This document shows, one piece after another, positions 1 to 11,206 of a stretch of DNA of 64,000 bases. Numbering within the stretch: position 1 is the first letter of the stretch; every line of letters starts with the position of its first letter. The stretch is from contig JAIWND010000014.1 of NCBI GenBank assembly GCA_025330725.1, forward strand, positions 248,001 to 312,000, given 5' to 3'. Made by a program: the position numbers and the translations under genes. The notes under the pieces are model-generated. The model searched no databases and had not been told where the DNA came from. It worked only from the letters and a program-made list of their open reading frames with translations. This DNA is from Chlamydoabsidia padenii. Lineage: Eukaryota > Mucoromycota > Mucoromycetes > Mucorales > Cunninghamellaceae.

Positions 1-1283
1 CGCATTGGGATGAATGGTGTAAAGAGTTCACAGCCGCAGATTCATCATCAAATCCACCTTTCCCATTTCGAATACCAGATTTGGGTTTGGCCACCGACGC
101 TTTACAAGCAAAAGAGTTCCCCTTGATTACGCCCTTTTTCAGTTGATTGATATGATCGCAAGAGAAGTGACTACTTGAGGTTTGTACATTCAATCCCCCA
201 CGTACCTATTGTATCATATTAAAAAAGAATCAGAATAAAAGATAATCAATTGTATGTGTTTTTATTCTTACGTCAGCCAAAGCAGGTAGTTCGACTTGAT
301 CAAAGTTACCAACAATATCCACCGTACCATCCACTTCTTCTAATCTTGGGAAGGCATTCACACTTGTCAATTCGTTGTTTCCCGAAACTGAGAGAGCGCC
401 ACCGAGATGAGATAAAGATGGAAGTGAGAGATTGTCCAGTCGCATGTTGTCTGTGATGGTGAGTGTACCCGCCACGCCAGTCAATGCGGGTAGTTCCAAT
501 GTCGTGAATGTGTTGGTGATGAAGGAGATATCGCCCGAGACCTGTCGTAATTCCTTCAATGATATACCGGCCAAGTTTCTAAAAGTACCAACCTTCATTC
601 CTTGGATTGCATTAAACTATAAGATGGAAAAGAGTGAGTGAGTACGTATGTATGCATGCATATGTTTTATCATCTTAAATCATATTCCGACTTACATCAG
701 CATTCAAAGCAGGTGAGTTGGCCGAGACAGTCAAGGATCCAGCGATCTTGGTGAGATTCCCTACTGCCAGTTGCTTCAAATAGATATTGTTGGTGATAGA
801 TATATCTTTGATAACCGACATCTTTAAACCTTCCAAGCGGACAACAGTAGTATCGGCAATGGAGAATTGTTCCACTTGAGTCAAACCAGCAGGGAATTTC
901 ACTTCATTCAGAGCAGGATGAACAGAGAGTTCAAAGTTTCGCAGGGCAGTAAGTAATGGCATGTCCAAACCAGATAGAGCCTTGTTGTTGAGTAATCGGA
1001 CTTGACCATTGACACCTTGAAGTTTAGGGAAGGATATACGTTGAAGATCGTCATTGTTGGAGATGACCAGGTCACCTTGAAGCATTTCCACACCTTGTAG
1101 TTTTAAATCAGTGATGGCAGTTTGATCAATAAGGATGTTACCACTATAAGATTGACACCCCTTAATGGATTCCAGATCTTCTTGAGACTTGACTTTGAGA
1201 TCACCGCCACATGAGCCATTGACACCAGTTTGAATCACCGCGAGCATAGCACCGATCGTTAATGCAAGTTGCTTCGTTAACAT
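1..1283 (-). CDS. Ecm33/Sps2-like GPI-type cell-wall protein (3' end off window)
   Basis: Predicted exons are 1283-696, 616-272 and 205 to the window edge, all phase 0. The product starts with a secretion signal (MLTKQLALTIGAMLAVIQTG) and continues with leucine-rich repeats of the receptor-L type (recurring L.G.L.I..N and L..I.G.L.V..N units). The third exon carries the FSCD...LK..GVIKG..F.C pattern typical of the Ecm33 C-terminal part. Members of this family are GPI-anchored proteins at the plasma membrane and wall that are needed for normal wall assembly. The GPI signal would lie beyond position 1 and is not seen. The start is the first ATG ahead of the signal peptide. Family assignment is strong; the exact orthologue (Ecm33, Pst1 or Sps2) cannot be told. 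Confidence 0.85.
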
Positions 1284-2201
1284 TGTAAGTAAATACCAGA
1301 TCTAGTAATAGTAAAGTGTGTAAAAGAGAGAAGAAGAAGAGGCAAGTTGAGTAATGAGTATTATTTTTTTATGTCAAAAAAGAGATAAATCTACCTAGGT
1401 GTAAGTGGTAGATACAAATATTGATTTCAATAGTGACTGATCCCCTTGTTCTTCATTAACTGTCAAAAAATCACCCGAGATGTGGATAAATCTGTTACTG
1501 GTGCTAAGAAAGAGATAAAACATTAAAATGTTTGTATAATGATTTTTTTTTTTTTTGATCATACCCCATTTTTAGATTTACCCGATATACCATTTCAAGA
1601 TTGTAGCTCTTTATCGTGCAGTGTATAGGTTTGTGATTCGTTTCGCTTGTATGCTTGAGACTTTGGTCTGAATATAAAATAAAAAGGATTAGTATACTTG
1701 TTAAATGGAGTATTATTGGCTTGAACTTGCCTTTATCATAATACATTATCAATACAACCAAGTGCCTGATACAACAGGGTTTTCCAAATGCGATTAAGAT
1801 CTGCTATATTGCCAAACATAACAAATACCTTGGTTCTGCTCCAGTACCATTCCACCAATTCACTGTTTCTTGTTTATCTTTTATAAACAACAATAAAGTA
1901 TGTTTCTCAAAAAAGAGAGAAAGACATAATGATACCTATATATAAAAAAAAGTTCAATTCAAAGATTATCAATATCAATGTAGTAGTTAACTTTACCTTG
2001 GTTCATGGATGGTTGAAAAAAAAAAAAAGAGAAGGGGACAAGTGTGCTCTTACTTCATTTCACTCGATCGGCATTGGAAAAATTAAAATTTCAATCCCAG
2101 ATGACTTTTCAGAACCAAAAAAAAAAAAAAAAAAAAAAAAAACAGTGGCTGGCAATTTTTTTTCTTTTTCTTTCCACCTTTTACTTTTCTATTGATCCAA
2201 C
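1284..2201. other. Divergent intergenic region
   Basis: About 920 bp between the divergent Ecm33-like and Mak11 genes. It holds several A/T homopolymers, including a run of about 24 A at 2117-2142, and one variant of the recurrent promoter motif at 2089-2100. No convincing coding or RNA gene was seen. Confidence 0.6.
2089..2100 (+). promoter_or_regulatory. Variant of the recurrent AATCCCGCC-type motif
   Basis: TTTCAATCCCAG lies about 100 bp before the Mak11 start. It is a weak match to the window-wide motif described in the findings. Confidence 0.3.
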
Positions 2202-3525
2202 ATGGTTGCCACTAAAAAACGATCTCATGATAACGATGACATACCAGTGACGAAGAAACAACTTACAGAATCCAAATCCGCTCTTGATGCTTTATTATCA
2301 ACCTCCAGCTCTCTCAAACAAGCAGAAGGTGACGAAGACTTTCGTGTGATTACCGGTACTTATGAACGTATTCTTTATGGAATCAACGCATACTGGACTA
2401 AAAACGAAGACAAGGTAAGAAAAAGAAAATAATAACTAATCTTTAGTATGGTACTGACATCTTTGTTTTTTATTGGGGGGGGGGAAATCGATAATAGAAA
2501 CATCGACAATTGACCATGGCACCAATCTTTATTGTTCCAGCACATACAGGTCTGATCCGTACGGTGGGACTCGGTGGACACTTCCTTGCTTCCGGCAGCA
2601 CTGATGAAATCATTCGACTCTACGATGTGAAAAAACGAAAGGAATACGGCTCATTGGGTGGACACCATCAAGGCGACATTACAGATATTCAATTTTACGG
2701 CAAATACATGTTGACAGCCAGTGACGATCATTCGATCTGTTTGTGGCGAACCAAGGATTGGGAATACTTGAAGACACTCAAGGGACATAAAGGTCGAATC
2801 AACTCAATGGCAATCCATCCCTCGGGTAAAATTGCCCTGTCTGTCTCTGCTGATCGTACTGTCGTGGTTTGGAATCTCATGACCGCTAAAAAGGCAAGCT
2901 CTAACAAATTATATGGTAAGTCATTTTAATATGAGGATATAAAACTAGATATAACAAGGAACTAACTACTTGTTTTTGAATTGAATAGGTGAAGGGATGA
3001 AAGTATTGTGGAATAACAAGGTGGATCAATATGCTATCATGTTTGATAGGAATATCAAGATATACAATGTATCGGTAAGAATTGAAAACAAACTTTGACT
3101 ATATATCATCCTATATACTAATTCTCTCTCATTCTCTTTTCTCTCACTAGGATGCTAAAATGGCCCAAACGATAGAACATCGATCTAAATTCCATGATTT
3201 CTGCTATTATACTCTTGACGACAAGGAATACGTGATCAGTGGTCATGAAGACAAGACCATCCGAATGTGGGATGTGGCGACTGGTGAATGCGTGGCGGAA
3301 ATATCAGGCCATGCCTTCCGAATCAAGACACTTACAATAATCGAAAGTGAAAAGGTGATGGTATTGATATCAACTTCTTCTGATGGTATGATCAAGTGTT
3401 GGGATACAAAACAACTCTTGGAAAACAAGGGCAAGGATGTACAAGAACTAGGACAATATAATACCAAGAGTCGAATCACTTGCTGTGTTGCTCATCTAGG
3501 TTTTGCAAAACAAGAAGACCAATAA
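2202..3525 (+). CDS. MAK11: WD40 protein Mak11/PAK1IP1, 60S ribosome biogenesis
   Basis: Exons 2202-2414, 2498-2915, 2989-3074 and 3151-3525 give 363 residues. After a charged N-terminal tail the protein begins its propeller with FRVITGTYERILYG, matching the opening VAGCYEQVLFG of vertebrate PAK1IP1. WD repeats follow with GSTDEIIRLYD, ASDDHSICLW, SADRTVVVWN, GHEDKTIRMWD and SSDGMIKCWD. In yeast Mak11 helps load Rlp24 during 60S subunit assembly, and in animals PAK1IP1 is nucleolar and can bind PAK1. The start is the ATG following the intergenic poly-A/T region. Length fits the family (about 390). Confidence 0.9.
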
Positions 3526-3774
3526 GGGGACAATTTTAACATTAGATTAGTTTATTACATAGTTTATTATATCATTCATATTACACATTTCATGCAAACA
3601 TTAAATAAAATAAAAAAGAAGGGGTTTTTTGTTGTATTATAAACTCCGATTTGGCTAGTTGGGTTAGATAATAGGTTTTTATTATTTATTGATTCAATAT
3701 GTGTAGATAGATAGAACTAATTGTATGACTAGGGGTACAAGATCAAGAAGGAGGGGGTATAAATAAACAATAAA

Positions 3775-4993
3775 TCAAGTAGAGAGGAGAATGGATTTGA
3801 TATGTTTGGATGTAGCTTCGTCCTTTAGATGTTTCGAGTTGTATCGTAAAGCTGACAAGAGTGTTTCGGCCGATGATTCTTCTTGTACATTGGGTGTAGT
3901 TTGAATCAGTTTAATTGACGTTTTCATCTGTAAAAGTATAAAAAAGGTAGAGTATTGGTTAGACATAATCTGTGAATACATATATGTTTCCCAAGACAAC
4001 TTACGTTAATACCAGATTGTTTTGAATAAGCGCCTTGGGGATGGATATGATCATACAAAATGATAGCAGCCACCATTGATTTCAAACAAGTAGATGTGTT
4101 GGTAGTAGAGTGATTATCATCCAGGACCCTTTTACGATCAGACAAACATTGTATACAAGCCGCCCAGAGCGCCACCAGACAATTCCCCACGCTTTTCTGT
4201 AATCCTTCTTTGTTGACATAATTGGTGATAGTATCAATGACCACAGTGAGCATAGGAGTCGGTGGTGCCAAAAACAAGATGATTTTATGAGCCTGATCAT
4301 CCTCTTGCATGGCTGAGCGCAATTCGGACACATTCTTGGAGTCGGGTGTGATTGGAGAAAGGTGTTGTCGTCCACCGGCCAACAAACGACGATAGTAAGC
4401 AAAATTATTCAATAGCGTGGGGGTCCGAATCTTCCAGTAATCGAAATCAAATACAAAGTCGAGGATTTCCGCCAATAGTTTCGTTAACCCTGGATGTTGA
4501 TCGAAATGGCTACTGCATAAAACCGATAATAACCTGGGAAGACCGTCCTCTATATACATATAAATAAGAAGAAGAAGAGAGAGAGAAGTGAGTCACTGTA
4601 TTAATTCACTTTACTTTTATATAACTACTTACGCAGTTCAGAGGCATATTGGTAAAATGAGCGTATCATTTCTATTGTGGGTAAGAGCGTTTGCCAGGCT
4701 TTTTCTTCGTTTTCAGTAGAGGCATTTTCAATGGCGGCTTTAACGGCGTCCGAGGGTGTGTATTCCTTCAATTGGTTGAGTAGTTGTGTGGTGGGTGCTA
4801 CCAGTTTGGCATATAGTTCTTCGTATATTTTTCGATCCTCGTTTGATGGTGTAGTCTCTATTTAAAATAGAGAAATAGAGAGCGAGGTCAGTAGCAGCAT
4901 TTGCTTCTGTTGGAAGGATGACTTACTTTCAATATCAAAACCAAGATCTGGTATGGTTGGATCATTGCGGAAGTTGGATAAGAATTGACCCAT
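3775..4993 (-). CDS. CYRI/FAM49 homologue (Rac1-binding WAVE regulator)
   Basis: Exons 4993-4927, 4857-4633, 4549-4005 and 3927-3775 encode 329 residues (animal FAM49/CYRI about 323). The start gives MGQFLS, keeping the myristoylatable Gly2 of the family (MGNLL in animals). The DUF1394 core is clear: FDYWKIRTPTLLNNFAYYRR (residues 133-152), APPTPMLTVV, VAAIILYDHIHPQGAYSK and LLSALRYNSKHLKDEATSKH. The paired arginines at 151-152 match those reported to contact active Rac1 in mammalian CYRI-B. Animal CYRI proteins bind Rac1-GTP at membranes and restrain the Scar/WAVE-Arp2/3 pathway. Two further spliced segments (about 5278-5238 and 5150-5103) fit upstream but are closed by an in-frame stop before the ATG, so I read them as 5' UTR exons. 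Confidence 0.88.
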
Positions 4994-5310
4994 CAGAGAG
5001 AGGACTAAACAAGGAGAAGGAAGAAGAGGGAAATCAGTCAGTTCATTTGCATAATTCCCCGGTACATATAAAGTCTAATGGTGGTCACTTTACTTGAGAG
5101 GATCCGAGTTTCAGATGAGTGAGTGGGCTTGGGCTTGTTTGTCTAAAGAAGGCAAGGTCATAAAAAAGTGTCAATGGAGACAAGAATGAAGGTTGGTTAG
5201 TTTTAAAAGAATAACAGCAATTCAATCATGAGCTTACCTAATGGCAGTAAGCTGTTCTGTAGGCAACGTATTTCCTTTCAAGACCAAAAGTAATATAAAG
5301 AGTCAAAAGA

Positions 5311-5341
5311 AAGAAGAAGAAGAAGAAGAAGAAGAAGAAGA
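5311..5341. repeat. (AGA)n microsatellite
   Basis: About ten uninterrupted AGA units in the CYRI leader region; on the minus strand it forms a polypyrimidine CTT tract that could serve as the acceptor tract of a leader intron. Confidence 0.8.
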
Positions 5342-5733
5342 AAGAAAAAGAGGAAAAAATTAATAAAGTGAGAAAATAAAATTTTGGCGCTTTTTTTTTA
5401 AGGTTACACTAAGCAACGGTTGATCAACGCCTGATTCATGATCATTTCCATCACTTTGCCTCGTTCCCAATTTTACAAAAAGATACTCTCCAATCTACCA
5501 AAAGAACGTGATAAAGTGAATAATGTGATTGATTCCTCCTTCAATTTTAGATAGGCTAGATCCTATGACCTTTTTGTCAATCGATCTCCCTTTCTCTCAT
5601 TAACAGGGAACTATCATTTGTTAGACAATCAATCATTTAACATCCCCTTATTCCCATTCTGTCACTCATTTCATGTGATACATACTATGGGGAGTGGGGT
5701 CAATTCATATAGGGTTGGGAGAAAATCTCGGTA

Positions 5734-5745
5734 TTTGAAACGCCG
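5734..5745 (+). promoter_or_regulatory. TTTGAAACGCCG element
   Basis: One of three near-identical 12-mers (also 8864 and 19881). It lies about 170 bp before the bioDA start. Confidence 0.35.
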
Positions 5746-5912
5746 TTTCTTTTCTTTTTTTTCTGTCAGTGTACATTTGATTCCCAGGCCTCTTTTTTTT
5801 TTTTTTGGGTTGAATTAGATTCAACCCCCGCTTTTAATGGTTTATCCTTTTTTTTTTTTTTTTTTTTTTGTCCCCAACCCCAACTTCTTCTCTTCCTTTA
5901 ATTATTCATACC

Positions 5913-8612
5913 ATGCCTCGTCTTTCTATACATCCTACAAGGGCATTTCAAGCTTACCAGATCTTTGCTGCTAACACTAATGTTGGTAAGACTGTATTTG
6001 CCACTGGTTTGTGTCGTGCTGCTGCTGTTGTCGCTTCTTCCAAGAAACCCAACCCTCAAATCTTCTACGGCAAACCTGTCCAAACGGGATATCCAGCTGA
6101 CAGCGATGAAAGGTATATATACAAATTACTGACTTTCTTTAATTATGACTACTCACTTTTCCTTTCTTCTTTTTGTATTCTATAGACATGTCAAAACATT
6201 CAATCCTTCCACCCTGCAAACTCAAACACTTTATACATACCCTGACCCTGTCAGTCCACATATCGCTACTGCCGAGGTAAAATAGCATCAATGAATGCAA
6301 TTACTCAAGACAACCATGGCTAAAACTTGACTTTTTTATAATTACCTTTAGCCTCCTCCTGATGAACAAGTACTGGCGAAAACGAAACAATATATGCTGG
6401 ACTGTGTCAAGAAAAGTCGCGATAGTGGTGCGTATCTCTTTTTGGAAACAGCTGGTGGGATCCATAGTCCTGTGATGTCTGGTACCTCTCAGGCAGACTT
6501 TTACCGCGCCTTGCGACTACCTTCGATCCTTGTAGGTGATGGACAACTTGGGGGAATCTCAACAACCATGTCATCCTTTGAATCACTTTACATTCGTGGC
6601 TACGATGTCCCATCCATCCTACTATTTAATCATGACCGGTACAAGAACCATGAACTACTATCGACTCGCTTACTCGACAAGAAGATTGATATCACCGCAG
6701 TACCTCCTCCTCCTCAACCCAATCTTGATCCGGTACAAGACCAATTGGCGATGGCGAAATACTATGAACAATTAGATGAATACCTAGTCCCGATGATGGA
6801 ACGGTTGGATCTGAAGCATCAAGAACGATTTGATCGATTGGCTTCAATGGCAGACAAGGCTCGGGATAGTCATTGGTGGCCATTCACTCAACATAATCTG
6901 GTCAAGGAAGTCACTGTGGTGGATTCGGCTCATCAAGATCATTTTGTTACTTACACCAAAGACAGCAAGAAGGAATTGGAACCCAAGGAAATGTTTGATA
7001 GTTGTGCTAGTTGGTGGACTCAAGGATTAGGTCATGGTAATTCGAAATTGACATTGGCAGCGGCCCATGCAGCTGGACGGTATGGCCACGTGATGTTCCC
7101 CGAATGTACGAACGAACCTTCTTTGGCATTGGCGGAAAAGATCTTGGAACGTGATACATGGGCTAGTCGTGTCTTTGTGTCTGATAATGGTAGCACGGCG
7201 ATGGAAGTGGCACTCAAGATGGCGATGCGAACAGCTGGGAAACGATATGGATGGATCGACGAAGAACATCAACGTCCAGTGGATATTCTTGGTGTGGATG
7301 GAAGTTATCATGGTGATACGATCGGTACAATGGACGCTTGCTCTCCTAATGTCTATAATGAACAAGTCCAATGGTATCAACCTCGTGGTCATTGGTTACA
7401 ACCACCCTCAGTTCATATCTCAAAGGGCAAAACTTATGTCCAGGTGCCCAAAGAAATAACAGGTGATGACCAAACTAAACAAGTGTTTTACGATAGCGTA
7501 TCTGCGGTGTATAGTGTAGATCAACAAAAGTGTGATTCGGGTCTGGCTAATTTGTACAAGCAGTATATTCGAAAGGAATTGGATGGGCTCAAACAACAAG
7601 GAAAACATATTGGTGCTCTCTTGATGGAACCTGTGCTTATGGGGGCTGGTGGTATGATATTTGTCGATCCTTTATTCCAACGTACTTTGGTGGATGTGGT
7701 GCGACAAGAAGGAAAAGATCTTTTGGGCTACACTGAAAAATCAACACCTTCTTCTTCTTCTTCTTCTTCTTGGCAAGGTATTCCCGTAATCTTTGATGAA
7801 GTGTTTACTGGTTGGTACCGTCTTGGTCGGGCTTCTGCTTCTGACTTCCTTGGGGTGGTAAGTTTCAAAACGACACATTTTGGGGAGGGATTGTCGGGTA
7901 TATAATTTAACTCGACCTTTTTTTTTTTTTTTGTTTTTTGATCGGTTATGATTTAGAAACCCGATATTGTTGCTTACGCCAAAACCTTGACTGGTGGATT
8001 ACTTCCTTTGGCATTGACGGTGACAAAGGAATCCATCTTTGATACTTTCATCTCTGACAATAAACCGGATTGTTTACTTCATGGACACTCTTACACTGCT
8101 CATCCCATGGGCTCTGCTGTGGCGAAGGAATCGATCGACATCTTGGATACGATGGCTGCTGATGGTACCTGGTCCAATTATCAGGAACCTTGGAAACAAC
8201 AAGATGGGGAAAACATCTGGTCCATGTGGAACTGGGAAACTGTCCAACAACTCTCTCACTTGACTAATGTGGATAGTGTCATGACACTGGGATCTGTACT
8301 TGCGGTCAACTTGAAGGATGATCAAACTAAAGGTAATTAAAAAAAAAAAGACAGGGTGGGGCGGACAATCTTTTTCTCACAAGGGTTTTTTTTTTCTTTA
8401 TAGGCTATGGATCGGCAGTATCTGCTTCAGTGATTCAAAAACTACGACATGGGGATTATGCTAATGCGTCTGGTACAAGCATTAATCTATTCGCAAGACC
8501 TTTAGGTAATGTGATCTATCTCATGACCTCTCAAGTAACAACTCCCGCCGATGTAAAAGAATGTGAACGCATCCTTCTCTCCACTTTGATGACTGGTGGC
8601 AACAAACTTTAG
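5913..8612 (+). CDS. bioDA: Bifunctional dethiobiotin synthetase / DAPA aminotransferase
   Basis: Exons 5913-6112, 6186-6276, 6352-7857, 7957-8332 and 8404-8612 give 793 residues. Residues about 1-290 are a BioD domain with the P-loop ANTNVGKT (20-27) and ETAGGIHSP. Residues about 300-793 are a BioA class-III aminotransferase with HWWPFTQH, NGSTAMEVALK, GSYHGDT, FDEVFTG (PLP aspartate) and the Schiff-base lysine near residue 608 (AYAKTLTGG). The two activities convert KAPA to DAPA and DAPA to dethiobiotin. In plants and many fungi they are fused like this and act in mitochondria. The ATG at 5913 is used; the open frame upstream has only non-ATG codons. A serine run (about 615 codons in) interrupts a surface loop. 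Confidence 0.93.
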
Positions 8613-8990
8613 ATATATAGATTTACTTGTTTTGTGTATTTAGCTATATAGATATTTTGTAACAAAGTTTTAATCAATTAATAAAAACGAACTCTAGATG
8701 TAATATGGTGAAACAATGTGAAACAGTATGTGTAGTATTTTGTTATATGTTTGTGAAGAGGAAGTATGCAACTCTATCTTATTATGCACTGATCGGCCAA
8801 GTAATGATGTACCTTGCATTTGGTGATCAGGTCAGTAAGAAGATGCATACCGCTGCTTAAACGTTTCAAACGCCGCCGCATGAAAAGTTTTCCTTTTTCC
8901 TTTTATGAACATGACCCACATAAAAAGGGTCTTTATGTTTCGAAAGTTTCCTTTCCTTCTTCCTTACCCCTTTCACTTGACTCAAGCAAT
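8613..8990. other. Intergenic region
   Basis: About 380 bp between bioDA and the zinc transporter. It includes a 3' AT-rich segment with AATAAAA at about 8680 and, at 8864-8875, the TTTCAAACGCCG element. Confidence 0.5.
8864..8875 (+). promoter_or_regulatory. TTTCAAACGCCG element
   Basis: Second copy of the 12-mer, about 115 bp before the chosen zinc-transporter start. Confidence 0.3.
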
Positions 8991-10514
8991 ATGACTCTTA
9001 AAGAAGAAACCACTCCACTATTAAAAGGAAATAATGAGCCATTTATCCTTCCAAGGACCCATTCAACCTGTTCCCAGACAACATTATTGAAAGACAAGGA
9101 TGCAGACCCTACTAAAAAGAAACTCATCATTGCATGCTCACTTGCATTTTTCTTCTTCATCACCGAGGTAACGGCAGGCTACTTTGCCAATTCTTTAGGT
9201 AAGCTATTCCACTATCGACCACAACCCCATTCACCTGTCTTTTTTTTTTTTGTACATGACAGCCTTACTTGGTGATGGATTTCATTTATTATCTGATGTT
9301 GCCAGTTTCATTGTAGCCATCGTGGCCATCTATCTTGCTGAAAAACCACCTACGAAACGTAAATCAAAAAAAGGCAATATGAAAGAGGGGAGTTTCACTT
9401 TGTTTTGTTTGTTGGTTTTATTAATTTGTATTACTCTGCTACATAGGTCATTCGTTTGGGTTTTATCGCGCACAAGTAATTGCTGCTTTGATTTCAGTTT
9501 TTACTATCTGGATTCTGACAGGTTTCTTGGTACTGAAAGCTTTCCATCGATTGACCCATCCTGCTCAGATAGATGCCAAAATTGTAAGTTTTCCCCCCTT
9601 TTTTTTTCGGAAAAATCTAATCGGCGATTTAATGTTTTTTTTTTTTTTTTTGTTACAGATGTGTGCTACAGCTACTATTGGCGTCTTGGTTAACATAGTG
9701 TAAGTGCTCATCAACACCTTTCGTTGGGTACCTTATTCCTTTTTCTTTTTGTTTTTACTTTATAGGTTAGCGTACGTTTTAGGTGGGCATCATCATCATT
9801 CTAAGGATGGTGACAGCAAATTGGTTTTCGATCAAGAAAGTCAACAGACACAAACGAAGGTAACATACCACCCGATCAATCATATCACTTTAACCTTTCT
9901 CTTTCTCAGGAAATGCGTAATATCAACTTGCAGGCTGCGGCATTACATGTTATTGGGGATTTATTAGCATCATTAGGTATGAAAGGGGAGGGCGGGATTT
10001 GAACAGTAAACTCCGCGGTACTACTATTTAGCATGAATTTCCTGATTTCATACTTTTCAACTCTTTCCCCTGTTTAGGCGTTCTGATTTCTTCCATCATC
10101 CTTTGGATCAAACCAGAGTACAGTTTTGTAGATCCATTATGCACATTCCTGTTTTCCATTATTGTATTGTGTACGACTTTTCATCTTGTACGAGATTCTG
10201 TGGTGGTCCTGATGGAAGGTGTTCCTTTTCATATGGATATACATCAAGTCGAAACCGCTCTTCTTGAATTGGAAAATGTGGTTGACGTCCATGATTTGCA
10301 TATTTGGACATTATCACCTGGGAAAACCGCCCTTTGTGTCCATTTGGTGACAGTTTTGACAAGTGATGTCAGTGGGGATGATCACGTTTTGATCCAAGCG
10401 CAATCATTACTTTTTAAGCTATTTGACATACATCACTCTACTATTCAGATCGAATCTAAAGATAACCTGCTTGGCAGGAATGACTGTTGTCTGGCTTCTA
10501 TCCAACCGCACTAA
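8991..10514 (+). CDS. Cation diffusion facilitator, ZnT2/3/8-like zinc transporter
   Basis: Exons 8991-9198, 9263-9358, 9447-9583, 9659-9699, 9766-9859, 9910-9976 and 10078-10514 give 359 residues. Six membrane segments are visible. The zinc-site pairs are present in TM2 (GDGFHLLSD) and TM5 (HVIGD). A histidine run (GGHHHH) lies in the TM4-TM5 loop. The cytosolic C-terminal domain has VVDVHDLHIWTLSPGK and a closing HHSTIQIE. The N-terminus has ETTPLL, an acidic dileucine-type sorting signal, so an internal (vacuole/vesicle) membrane is likely, where such carriers exchange Zn2+ for H+. An in-frame ATG at 8880 could extend the N-terminus by 37 residues; I prefer 8991. The 41-bp fourth exon is short but splices cleanly. 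Confidence 0.9.
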
Positions 10515-11206
10515 GGACTCTATAGAGAAAATTCACATCCCGACAATATTCTTTTTATTCTATCTTATTCTACTCTTACTCTCACCCCCCCTACTCTTGC
10601 TTTGATTTAAGCTCTTATTGTTAAACTATAAATAATAAAACAGAAATCTTGTATTCTACATATGTTTAAAAGTGTTAGGTAGATTGGGAAACTTGGTAAG
10701 GTTAAGCTTAGTGCGTGGAAAAAAGAATGTTTCTTCTTTCCATACAAATATCATTCATTACCGAATTATGCCATTATCATATGCAGTTCTTTTTGATGTC
10801 TGGATTTATGTATGATCCCACTCTTTTTTTTTTTTCAATAGACTTTCTTCCCCCGATGTAAATCTTCTACCTTATGCAATTGGTGAACGGGATCGACCTC
10901 GATGATCATTTTAAAGTGGAGCAGGAAAATGGTAAAAGTTCCCTTTTATAGTTGGTGCTATTCTTAGGCACCAATGATACACTGGGAGGGTAAACTTTCA
11001 ATGGTGTGAAATCAGAGATGTCTTAATTTTTAAATCCCGTCGCTCAAAAAAGGGTAAGCAGGGGTTTTCACAAAGTGGGGGTGGGGTTTTTATAAATCGT
11101 CCCGTCCTTTATTTTTTTTTTATCTCTTTTCTTTCATTTTTACTTTTATTGACTTTTTACCACTTGCTACTTTTTTTTTTCTTCCCACGTTATATAATCT
11201 TGTACT
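10515..11206. other. Intergenic region upstream of glycerol kinase
   Basis: About 690 bp. The first part is pyrimidine-rich 3' flank with AATAAAA at about 10633. The second half carries an intact promoter motif at 11027-11041 and a TATAAA-like string at 11090. No coding signal. Confidence 0.55.
11027..11041 (+). promoter_or_regulatory. TTTTAAATCCCGTC promoter motif
   Basis: Match to the recurrent motif, about 170 bp before the GUT1 start. Confidence 0.45.

Larger units (their letters stand above)
4994..5912. other. Divergent region with putative 5' UTR exons and poly-T tracts
   Basis: Separates CYRI (minus) from bioDA (plus). The CYRI-proximal half contains two segments with good donors and acceptors (5238-5278, 5103-5150) that look like non-coding leader exons. 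A GAA/AGA microsatellite lies at 5311-5341. T-runs occupy 5790-5805 and 5849-5869 just ahead of bioDA. Confidence 0.5.

Noticed and set aside
5868..5912. N-terminal extension of bioDA reading through CCAACCCCAACTTC
   Set aside because: The extension begins at a TTG in a poly-T tract; the first ATG (5913) gives a normal BioD N-terminus.
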